Made by a program: the position numbers and the translations under genes. 64,000 bases of DNA, taken from Pontibacter sp. HSC-14F20 (GTDB lineage Bacteria > Bacteroidota > Bacteroidia > Cytophagales > Hymenobacteraceae). Location of the stretch: contig NZ_JAHZTC010000011.1 in the NCBI RefSeq assembly GCF_019599265.1, positions 1 to 64,000 on the forward strand, given 5' to 3'. A model generated the notes under the pieces. The model saw only the letters and a list, made by a program, of their open reading frames with translations. It ran no database searches and was not told where the DNA came from. Every line of letters begins with the position of its first letter. Position 1 is the first letter of the stretch. Below are positions 1 to 6,547 of this stretch, in pieces.

Positions 1-358
1 GGTGGTGCCGCGACATGGTGGTCTGCACGTAGCGCCTGCCTGGCTTTATGAGCAGGCCAAACTCCCTGAGGCAGCCAAAGAGCCTGTCCCTGCCCACTTT
101 GAGGCCCAGGCTCCTGAAGGCCGGCTGTAGTTTAACGTGCAGCTTGCGAGTGCCCAGCCGGGGCAAAAGTTTGCGCTGCTCACAGACCAGCTGCCGCACC
201 TGTTCTTTGAGGAGAGTTGTTTTGGCCGCTTCTTTTTGCAGCTTGTAGAGGTACTGGCGGCTGTAGCCCAGGCTGCGGGCTACTTGCTTTCGGGTGGTTC
301 TTCCTGCCCCTTTGGCCGGAAAGCTGTTTTCGAGAGGGGCAAATACTTTTTTCGGATG
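1..358 (-). CDS. IS3-family transposase OrfB, N-terminal part (window-truncated)
   Basis: Reading the minus strand after the stop codon at 361-359 gives an open frame to the window edge. It contains a basic segment with TTRKQVARSLGYSRQYLYK, then VRQLVCEQRKLLPRLGTRKL and VGRDRLFGCLREFGLLIKPG, followed by RRYVQTTMSRHH. This is the conserved segment of IS3 OrfB just ahead of the DDE integrase core (rve), which would lie outside the window. There is no good independent start: in IS3 elements OrfB is made as an OrfAB fusion by -1 frameshifting, and the A_AAA_AAG heptamer at 352-346 joins the OrfA frame to this frame exactly. Whether the full protein is functional cannot be judged from this portion. 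Confidence 0.8.
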
Positions 359-685
359 TTAGTGCCAAACTGCTCGTCGGCAATGTCGATGGCCCGGTTC
401 AGGATCATTTTCTCCTGCTCCAGGCGCCTGATCCTGGCCTCCAGGTCATTGATTTTCTTGCGCGGTGGCTGTGTCTTTCATAGGGCATTTGCTTGTCCAG
501 TCTAACTGACCGTGTTTACGCAGCCACACCAAAACAGTCGATCGCCCCTGGATGCCATACCTGAGCTGGGCCTGCTTGTAAGTCAACAGCCCTTTTTCTA
601 CCTGGTCTACGACCGCCAGTTTGAATGCTAAACTGTAGTCCTTTTGACTTTTCCGCAAAAAGACACTCTTGCTCGTCTCTTCCAT
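280..685 (-). pseudogene. IS3-family OrfA, apparently frameshifted
   Basis: From the ATG at 685 (MEETSKSVFLRKSQKDYSL) the frame encodes the OrfA helix-turn-helix region, including LTYKQAQLRYGIQGRSTVLV and WLRKHGQLDW, then stops at 448-446. The expected C-terminal leucine-zipper segment (INDLEARIRRLEQEKMILN, then DIADEQFGTNIRKK) is found immediately downstream but in another frame, ending at 280. One extra base near 455-470 (around GCGCAAG on the minus strand) would explain the break. The frame of the second half is the one that feeds the A_AAA_AAG slippage site, so the break separates the DNA-binding half of OrfA from the OrfAB fusion. A sequencing error is the main alternative to real inactivation. 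Confidence 0.65.
346..352 (-). promoter_or_regulatory. Programmed -1 frameshift heptamer A_AAA_AAG
   Basis: On the minus strand the OrfA frame reads CGA AAA AAG TAT. Slipping back one base gives AAA AAA GTA TTT GCC and enters the OrfB frame (VFAPLENSF). This is the canonical slippery site by which IS3 elements make the OrfAB transposase. The OrfA frame itself continues to a stop at 282-280. Confidence 0.7.
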
Positions 686-736
686 ATAAGTCAACTTTTG
701 TGTCAACTTATTTCAGGACGGTACATCTTTCTTATA

Positions 737-776
737 AAAAGAAGCGGCTCCAGAATCACCTGAAGCCGCTTCTTTT
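737..776 (-). terminator. Rho-independent terminator of aspA
   Basis: GAAGCGGCT at 741-749 pairs with AGCCGCTTC at 764-772, with flanking A and T runs on both sides, so it can act in either direction. It lies 16 bases past the aspA stop codon. Confidence 0.85.
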
Positions 777-791
777 ATAGTTTGGCTACTC

Positions 792-2201
792 TTATATATT
801 AATGAACTTAGGATGAATGAGATTCTCCATTGAGAATATCTCATCCCATTTAGCTTGCGTGATGAGTTTACGCTCTAGTACTGTAATCTCGTGTATAGAC
901 TTACCAGTATTCAACGCTTCTTTTGCAATGGATGCCGACTCTTCGTAACCTAAAATCGGGTTTAGCGAGGTGACAATGCCGATACTGTTCATGACCATAT
1001 TTCGGCAGATCTCTTCGTTTGCTGTTATACCGTCTATGCACTTGCTTTGCAAGGTATAGCAGGCGTTTTCCAGAAAAGTCAGGGAGTTAAAAAGGCTGTA
1101 GGCTATCACTGGCTCCATTACGTTGAGCTGTAACTGACCGGCCTCTGCAGCCATGGTAACGGTTATATCTGCCCCAATAACATAGTAAGCCGTTTGATTT
1201 ACGACTTCAGGTATAACAGGATTTACCTTGCCTGGCATGATAGATGAACCAGGCTGCATACGTGGCAGATTGATTTCATTCAAGCCTGCACGTGGTCCTG
1301 AAGAGAGCAGTCGTAAGTCGTTGCAAATTTTGGATACTTTTACGGCGCAGCGTTTCATCACACCAGATACCTGTACATATGCACCTGTATCGCACGTAGC
1401 CTCGATCAGGTCTTCGGCGAGCACAACAGGTACACCTGATATCTCTTGCAGAATGTCTGTTACCAGCTGTGGATAGCCCTGCGGAGCATTTATAGAGGTA
1501 CCAATTGCCGTTGCCCCCATGTTAATTTCGCAGATCAGCATTTTAACTTCGTGCAGACGCTGAATGTCTTCCCGGATGGTTGTTGCGTAACCGTGGAACT
1601 CAGCTCCTAAAGTCATGGGTACAGCATCTTGTAGCTGCGTGCGTCCCATTTTCAATACTTCTTTAAACTCTTCTGCCTTGCGCCCAAATGACTGCTGTAA
1701 AGCTTCCAGACTTTCAATGAATGCCTGTATTTTCCAGTAGAGTGCCAGCCTGAAAGCCGTTGGATAAGCATCGTTTGTAGACTGAGAGCAGTTCACATGG
1801 TTATTAGGATGGAGGAAATTATACATGCCTTTCGCATGTCCCATGTGTTCCAGACCAATGTTAGCGATCACCTCGTTTACGTTCATGTTCACCGAAGTCC
1901 CGGCACCTCCCTGAATCATGTCTGTTACAAACTGATCCAGGTACTCTCCGGCAATCAGTCTATCACTGGCATACACGATAGCATCTGTCACCTCTTTGTT
2001 TATAACGTCACATTTGTGGTTGGCCAGTGCAGCTGCTTTTTTTACATAAGCAAAAGCCTTTATGAAAAGAGGTTCTTTCGAAATAGGTGTACCGGTAATA
2101 TGAAAGTTCTCTAGCGCGCGCGTCGTCTGTATGCCATAGTAAACTTCATTGGGAATTTCTCTTTCTCCCAAAAAGTCGTGTTCAATCCTTACGTTTTCCA
2201 T
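792..2201 (-). CDS. aspA: Aspartate ammonia-lyase
   Basis: Fumarase/aspartase superfamily enzyme that converts L-aspartate to fumarate and ammonia in the cytosol. The superfamily signature GSSIMPGKVNP lies about two thirds along (near residue 318). Upstream are the conserved blocks GAGTSVNMNVNEVIAN and CSQSTNDAYPTAF. At 469 residues it has the usual length. The SSIMPGKVNP loop with N-terminal IEHDFLGEREIP fits aspartase better than class II fumarase, although the two are hard to separate by eye. The gene starts 25 bases after the ribonuclease D stop codon on the same strand, so the two are probably cotranscribed. A strong terminator follows, then the insertion sequence. Confidence 0.92.
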   Translation of the reverse strand: MENVRIEHDFLGEREIPNEVYYGIQTTRALENFHITGTPISKEPLFIKAFAYVKKAAALANHKCDVINKEVTDAIVYASDRLIAGEYLDQFVTDMIQGGAGTSVNMNVNEVIANIGLEHMGHAKGMYNFLHPNNHVNCSQSTNDAYPTAFRLALYWKIQAFIESLEALQQSFGRKAEEFKEVLKMGRTQLQDAVPMTLGAEFHGYATTIREDIQRLHEVKMLICEINMGATAIGTSINAPQGYPQLVTDILQEISGVPVVLAEDLIEATCDTGAYVQVSGVMKRCAVKVSKICNDLRLLSSGPRAGLNEINLPRMQPGSSIMPGKVNPVIPEVVNQTAYYVIGADITVTMAAEAGQLQLNVMEPVIAYSLFNSLTFLENACYTLQSKCIDGITANEEICRNMVMNSIGIVTSLNPILGYEESASIAKEALNTGKSIHEITVLERKLITQAKWDEIFSMENLIHPKFINI

Positions 2202-2226
2202 GCTGTTTTCTTAAAGACAAACTTAT

Positions 2227-3411
2227 TTACTCCTCTGTTTGCTGTGGAGCTGCTGAAACATGTATTGCTATACCTAATTCATGCGCTACTTCCAGTACAA
2301 TCGCACTGCCATATTTCTTATTACAGCGCAGCTTGCCGTTTTGGCTATAGTCCGTTATCAGGCTTTGGTTAATGATTAATTTAGATGCATATTCTCCATA
2401 CCTGGCCATGATCTCTTTCTGCACTGCTGTCATCAATTCTTTGCGGCGTTCTGTTTCAGGTGTCCGCAAAGGCCGCTGAAAACGGTGCTCAGGATAGTCA
2501 TGACTGATGTGGTTGGTTTTGGCTGCTTCTTTGGCTTCCTGCAATGTTTCTTGTAGCAGCCGCTCATTTTTTGGCTTTTTCAGATTGCCGTGTATACCTC
2601 TCGTGTGGTTCAGCCATTCATGTATATCCGCGTTCGGATTATTAGCCAACTCTACCAATGCATCATTAGGAATAACAAAGTGAGCTGGTTTGTTAAACTG
2701 CTGTGCCAGATTTTCCCGTAAGGTATACAGAAATTTCAGAAGATATTGCTGATAGTAATTGAGGCGATATGAATGCTTCAGGCGCAGGTGCGGGTTTTCT
2801 GACTCCGTATACTTAAGCTGCTCCAGCAAGTAGTTCTCCTCTTCGAGCCAGTGCATGCGGTCAAGCTTCTGTATTTCCTGAAGTAGTTTAGCCTTAACCT
2901 GATGCAGGTATATTACATCAATGGCTGCATAGCGGAGCTGGTCTTCTGTAAGAGGTCGCTTGTTCCAGTTACTCGACTGCTGCGACTTATCGATCTCTTT
3001 CCCAAATTCTTCTTTGAGCACGGTTGCCAACGAAGAGCGCTCGTAGTTTAGGATTTTAGCAGCCACATCCGTGTCAACTATACCTTTTACAGAGCAACCC
3101 ATCTTATCAAGCAACAGGATGTCATTGTTTGAATGGTGAATGATCTTTGTAATTGCCGGATTTTCCATTAACCCGAAAAAAGGCTTCAGATCATTAATGT
3201 AGAATGGGTCTATAATAAAGCATTTTCCTTTGCCATCAGCAATCTGGATCAGGCAAAGGTTAAAGCCATAGGTATAGCGGTTCTGATCAAATTCAAGGTC
3301 AACGGCAAGCTCCTCGCATTGCTCCAATTGCTGCACGGCCTGACGCAAGTCTGCGTCAGCTGCCACAAGCACAATCGCTACACCGTCTTCTTCTAAAGAT
3401 AATTTTTCCAT
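2227..3411 (-). CDS. rnd: Ribonuclease D (DEDDy 3'-5' exonuclease with HRDC domain)
   Basis: 3'-5' exoribonuclease acting on tRNA 3' ends and other structured RNAs. The exonuclease motifs are visible: Exo I as DLEFD (residues 38-42, with Leu in the position usually Thr), Exo II as HHSNNDILLLDKMG (Asp97), and Exo III as YAAIDVIYL (Tyr161, Asp165), preceded by the family segment WNKRPLTEDQL. Residues about 220-300 form an HRDC-like helical domain. The C-terminal third is less conserved. It precedes aspA by 25 bases in the same orientation. The start is the ATG at 3411, since upstream DNA is the intergenic region with the terminator at 3477-3528. Confidence 0.88.
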   Translation of the reverse strand: MEKLSLEEDGVAIVLVAADADLRQAVQQLEQCEELAVDLEFDQNRYTYGFNLCLIQIADGKGKCFIIDPFYINDLKPFFGLMENPAITKIIHHSNNDILLLDKMGCSVKGIVDTDVAAKILNYERSSLATVLKEEFGKEIDKSQQSSNWNKRPLTEDQLRYAAIDVIYLHQVKAKLLQEIQKLDRMHWLEEENYLLEQLKYTESENPHLRLKHSYRLNYYQQYLLKFLYTLRENLAQQFNKPAHFVIPNDALVELANNPNADIHEWLNHTRGIHGNLKKPKNERLLQETLQEAKEAAKTNHISHDYPEHRFQRPLRTPETERRKELMTAVQKEIMARYGEYASKLIINQSLITDYSQNGKLRCNKKYGSAIVLEVAHELGIAIHVSAAPQQTEE

Positions 3412-3476
3412 TGGCTAAATTTAAACAAGTATTAAGCCATATCCATACCTCCTATACTATTTTTCTTTAGTTAAAT

Positions 3477-3528
3477 GTTTATAAAAAAGCCCCCTTCCGG
3501 CAAAGCGGAAGGGGGCTTTTTTATAAAC
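3477..3528. terminator. Strong bidirectional terminator
   Basis: A perfect 23-base-pair stem with a GCAAAG loop; the GC core is CCCCCTTCCG/CGGAAGGGGG flanked by runs of six A and six T. It sits after the stop codon of the small lipoprotein gene and ahead of ribonuclease D, separating the two minus-strand transcripts. Confidence 0.92.
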
Positions 3529-3541
3529 GAAATTATGTATG

Positions 3542-3772
3542 CTACTGAATAGGTCTTTCTTCTGGGATATCGTCTGCCACACCATCATTTACGGTTGTAT
3601 CCATAACGGTAGTAGTGTCAGTTTCCATGTCCATGTCTGCATCCACATCAATATCAGAGGTCTCTACCTCGTCAATACGATCAGTTTCCGTGGCTGTGTT
3701 ATTATCGGTACCACAAGCTGTGAAAGCAAAAAAAGCGAAAGCAGCGAATGCAAATTTTATTGTCTTTTTCAT
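3542..3772 (-). CDS. Small acidic lipoprotein, function unknown
   Basis: The ATG at 3772 gives MKKTIKFAFAAFAFFAFTAC, a typical lipoprotein signal with the lipobox FTAC and Cys20. The mature part, about 56 residues, is almost all Asp, Thr, Glu and Val, with repeated D/T patterns such as DMDMETDTTTVMDTT. No domain is recognised. It is likely anchored to the inner leaflet of the outer membrane or to the inner membrane. An in-frame TTG three codons upstream could also start it, but the ATG puts the basic n-region right at the N terminus. It stands alone between two terminators. Confidence 0.7.
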   Translation of the reverse strand: MKKTIKFAFAAFAFFAFTACGTDNNTATETDRIDEVETSDIDVDADMDMETDTTTVMDTTVNDGVADDIPEERPIQ

Positions 3773-4108
3773 GATTTTCAATTTTTGTTAAACAAGTAAA
3801 TTGTACTTATTTATTCAGGTTATACGGAAAGGTAACCCATAAGATTAGTCTTTTTGATGCTAATCCCTGTGAAAGGATCGTATTTGGTTGTTAAAAAGTG
3901 TTTTATGTGGGTGAGCGGCAGGTCTTAAATCAGGCATAGTGATGCGGCTATTATAGTGAGTTAGTTATAAAATATAATTTTATTAATTTATTGAGGCTTG
4001 GCGCAGCTGTTTAGGTATGATGTGAGTGAATGCTTCTAATGAAGACCAATAAAAAAGGAGCCTTCCTGACATTTCAGAAAGACTCCTTATTAATAGAGGG
4101 GATAATCT
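3773..4108. other. AT-rich intergenic region
   Basis: Holds the terminator of the M28 peptidase gene at its right end and, presumably, the promoter of the small lipoprotein. A markedly AT-rich patch lies near 3965-3995. No ORF or RNA gene is evident. Confidence 0.5.
4049..4091 (-). terminator. Terminator of the M28 peptidase gene
   Basis: AAGGAG and CTCCTT close an imperfect stem (internal arms CTTCCTGA and TCAGAAAG) flanked by A and T runs, about 18 bases past the peptidase stop codon. Confidence 0.8.
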
Positions 4109-5836
4109 CTATTGGATTTCAGCCAATGATTTTTCCCGTTTCGCTCTAAACTCAGATTTTTCGCGCCATGCTGGGTATGTGGTGCCGTTTGCCACCCGGA
4201 GCCCCACCCGGAAATAAAGCTGGAGATCTTCTACAGCACCGTCCAGGTTCCAATCATCGTACACTTCATCGCTTACTTTGTGATAATGCTCGGCTGTGTA
4301 CTGCTCTTGCTTTTTGGTGATAAAGTCGGCAGCCTGCTCACGGGCAACTATACCTGATTTGGCATAAAGGGCTGGCACACCTTGCTTGGCAAACTCAAAG
4401 TGATCAGAGCGGTAAAAGGAGCCTTTCTCCGGAGATGCCTCCGGAACGATGCGACGGTTTTGCGTGCGGGCTTCTTCCTGCAGAATATCCTCCAAATCAG
4501 AGTTGCCGTACCCAATCACAATTACATCTTCGGTTGGATGGTAAGGATTGAGCACATCCATGTTGATGTTGGCCAGGGTTTTGGTGAGTGGGTATAGCGG
4601 ATTAGAGGCATAGTACTTGGAGCCCAGCAAACCCTTTTCTTCAGCGGTTACAGCCAGAAACAAAATAGAACGCTTCGGCTTCTCGGGTAATTGTGTAAAG
4701 GCTTTTGCCAATTCAATGAGTCCCGCCGTGCCACTGGCATTGTCCATGGCACCGTTATAAATCTGGTCACCTTGCAGTTTCTCGTCTTTACCCAAGTGGT
4801 CCCAATGGGCCGTGTACACCACATATTCGTCTTTCAACTGCGGGTCGGACCCCTCCAGCTTAGCGATCACATTCTGCGATTCTACTTCGCGCAGTTTGTT
4901 TTTAATTGTGAAGTTTGCCTTTGCATTCAGCGGCACAGGTTTAAAGCCTTTTTGAGCAGCAGCGCTCTTTAGCTTTTCGAAGTTGTTACCGGAGGCTGTG
5001 AAGAGTTCGCGCGCCTTGTCATCCGTTATCCAGGACTCTACTGCTAAGCGGTCCATGTTCTTGCCCGGGTTGCTGATGTCAAAGTTTTCGCGGCTCCAGC
5101 TTCCTGATATCACTTCGTAAGGATAGCCTGCCGGATCTGTTTCATGGATAATGATGGCAGCAGCAGCGCCTTTTTCTGCAGCAATCTCATATTTGTAGGT
5201 CCAGCGGCCGTAGTAGGTCATGGCCTTTCCGCCAAACATGGTGCTGTCCAGCTGCTCCGGGTTATTTGAGCTAGGTATAGGCGGATCGTTTATAAGCATC
5301 ACGATGGTTTTGCCTTTTACATCCACCCCTTTGTAATCGTCCCAGCCATACTCAGGTGCTACAATACCGTAGCCCACAAACACCAGATCAGAGTTGTCTA
5401 CGTTCACATCCTGCACAAAGCGGCGTGATACAGCCACGTAATCATCCGGAAAAGAAAGGTTAATGGTTTTGCCTCCCGCCGTGAAATTTGCCTGAGGCTG
5501 TGCGGTAAAGCCAAACATCGGAACCTTCTGCACAAAGGTACCATTCGGATTGCCCGGCTGTAAACCCAGCTTCTTAAACTCGCGGGTGAGGTAGTTTACA
5601 GTAGAATCTTCGCCGGCAGTGCCAGGGCTACGACCTTCAAACTCATCAGAGGCGAGCACCTTGATGTGCTGCAGGAGGTCGTTGGCGTTTATGCTCTGTT
5701 GAGCGGTAAGCAGGCCAGTTGTGTCGCTGGCAACTGCGGTGCGGTCGTTGTCGCTGTCTGCTACCTCTCTGGCATTTTCGTTACAGCCAAAAGCCAGCAG
5801 GCTGAGCACAGCCAGACCGATCATATCTTTTTTCAT
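4109..5836 (-). CDS. M28-family zinc aminopeptidase, lipoprotein
   Basis: Predicted exported metallopeptidase. The N terminus [18 protein letters not shown] ends in a lipobox with Cys18. A PA-like insert occupies roughly residues 130-300. The M28 zinc-binding residues follow in order: HWDHLG (about 343), GAMDNASG (about 360), TAEEKGLLG (about 397, with the catalytic Glu) and [12 protein letters not shown] (about 477). Length, 575 residues, fits the PA-domain M28 aminopeptidases common in Bacteroidota. It probably trims peptides in the periplasm or at the cell surface. It is monocistronic, with its own terminator, and a short inverted repeat lies in its 5' region at 5854-5879. Confidence 0.88.
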   Translation of the reverse strand: MKKDMIGLAVLSLLAFGCNENAREVADSDNDRTAVASDTTGLLTAQQSINANDLLQHIKVLASDEFEGRSPGTAGEDSTVNYLTREFKKLGLQPGNPNGTFVQKVPMFGFTAQPQANFTAGGKTINLSFPDDYVAVSRRFVQDVNVDNSDLVFVGYGIVAPEYGWDDYKGVDVKGKTIVMLINDPPIPSSNNPEQLDSTMFGGKAMTYYGRWTYKYEIAAEKGAAAAIIIHETDPAGYPYEVISGSWSRENFDISNPGKNMDRLAVESWITDDKARELFTASGNNFEKLKSAAAQKGFKPVPLNAKANFTIKNKLREVESQNVIAKLEGSDPQLKDEYVVYTAHWDHLGKDEKLQGDQIYNGAMDNASGTAGLIELAKAFTQLPEKPKRSILFLAVTAEEKGLLGSKYYASNPLYPLTKTLANINMDVLNPYHPTEDVIVIGYGNSDLEDILQEEARTQNRRIVPEASPEKGSFYRSDHFEFAKQGVPALYAKSGIVAREQAADFITKKQEQYTAEHYHKVSDEVYDDWNLDGAVEDLQLYFRVGLRVANGTTYPAWREKSEFRAKREKSLAEIQ

Positions 5837-5853
5837 AGGGGTTTATAGGTATG

Positions 5854-5879
5854 TTAAAGTACTGAAGATAATACTTTAA
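5854..5879. promoter_or_regulatory. Inverted repeat upstream of the M28 peptidase
   Basis: TTAAAGTA at 5854-5861 and TACTTTAA at 5872-5879 form a perfect 8-base inverted repeat with a 10-base spacer, 18 bases before the peptidase start codon. It could be an operator or a leader hairpin. Confidence 0.4.
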
Positions 5880-5990
5880 TTTATACCTATAGTTACGGAC
5901 GTCCAGATTTTGATCAGGCAGCTATTTCCCGACTGTTTGGTATGGCCGTGTAAAGTGTTTCAATTAGACTGAGAAGAAGTTAGGTGACTG

Positions 5991-6266
5991 CTACAACTGA
6001 TATTCCTTTATAACGGTCCGTTGGCAGCCAGCTTCCCGGTATAGCATCTTGTAGCGTTTGCCGCGAGATTGATGATTAATAAACTTTTCCTCCCAGAATC
6101 GTAGGTTCGACTTGGAGTATACCTGTAGGCAATGAGGGCAGGGATACCAAAAATAGCCTTGCAGGAAATGATCAAGCCCCGGCTGTGAAATAGATGGTAG
6201 GCTTTGCGACAGTGTACACGGCACACGCGCAAGCTTTATTATAAATCGAGACTTTTTCTCTGGCAA
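5991..6266 (-). CDS. Possible small CxxC protein, unknown
   Basis: An open frame of 91 codons in an otherwise gene-free stretch. The C-terminal two thirds look protein-like: YFWYPCPHCLQVYSKSNLRF, then WEEKFINHQSRGKRYKMLYR and EAGC. The CPHC pair plus a later Cys could bind zinc. The N-terminal third is less convincing, so the real start may be further in. A competing frame on the same strand (6008-6232) looks random. No family is recognised, and the call rests on length and on composition that looks coding. Confidence 0.35.
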   Translation of the reverse strand: MPEKKSRFIIKLARVPCTLSQSLPSISQPGLDHFLQGYFWYPCPHCLQVYSKSNLRFWEEKFINHQSRGKRYKMLYREAGCQRTVIKEYQL

Positions 6267-6489
6267 TCAATTCCCAAAGGGTCATACTGTATACCTCAAA
6301 AGACAGCAAGTCTAATAATTCAGAATAAAGGAAGTATTCAATCTGATGTAAGAACTATAAGTATAAACGCTGCAGTAATTTCATCACTTACATGAAGTCT
6401 CATGCTATCATTCTACCTTATATATAGATAATACATGTTGAGGTATAGTGCTGATAAATAGATGTATTTGCTTATGCGAATGCGTAAAG

Positions 6490-6519
6490 TTTGATTTGTT
6501 ATAAATACTCTTAACTTTG
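6490..6519 (+). promoter_or_regulatory. Probable Bacteroidota-type promoter of sucA
   Basis: TTTG at 6490-6493 and TAACTTTG at 6512-6519 are separated by 18 bases and match the -33/-7 consensus (TTTG, TAnnTTTG) of the primary sigma factor in this phylum. The start codon follows 28 bases later. Confidence 0.6.
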
Positions 6520-6547
6520 CCTTCACACACAGCCGTAAACATCAGTT

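Larger units (their letters stand above)
1..725 (-). mobile_element. IS3-family insertion sequence (partial)
   Basis: The minus strand carries the two overlapping reading frames typical of IS3 elements, joined by the slippery heptamer A_AAA_AAG at 352-346. The far end lies beyond the window start. The proximal end is not proven; a candidate tip begins with TGTACC read from 725 on the minus strand, which fits the TG...CA ends of many IS3 members. The aspA terminator begins about 12 bases beyond that point, so the element would have inserted just downstream of aspA. The element contains none of the AGGTATA words that pepper the rest of the window, which supports a foreign origin. Confidence 0.8.
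5837..6547. other. Divergent intergenic region between the peptidase and sucA
   Basis: About 700 bases. It holds the 5' region of the M28 gene with the inverted repeat at 5854-5879, a possible small minus-strand gene at 5991-6266, several AGGTATA words, and a good sucA promoter at 6490-6519. Confidence 0.5.

Noticed and set aside
792-2201. Class II fumarase as an alternative for the lyase gene
   Set aside because: The N-terminal IEHDFLGEREIP pattern and overall layout fit aspartase better. Fumarase is not fully excluded without a tree.
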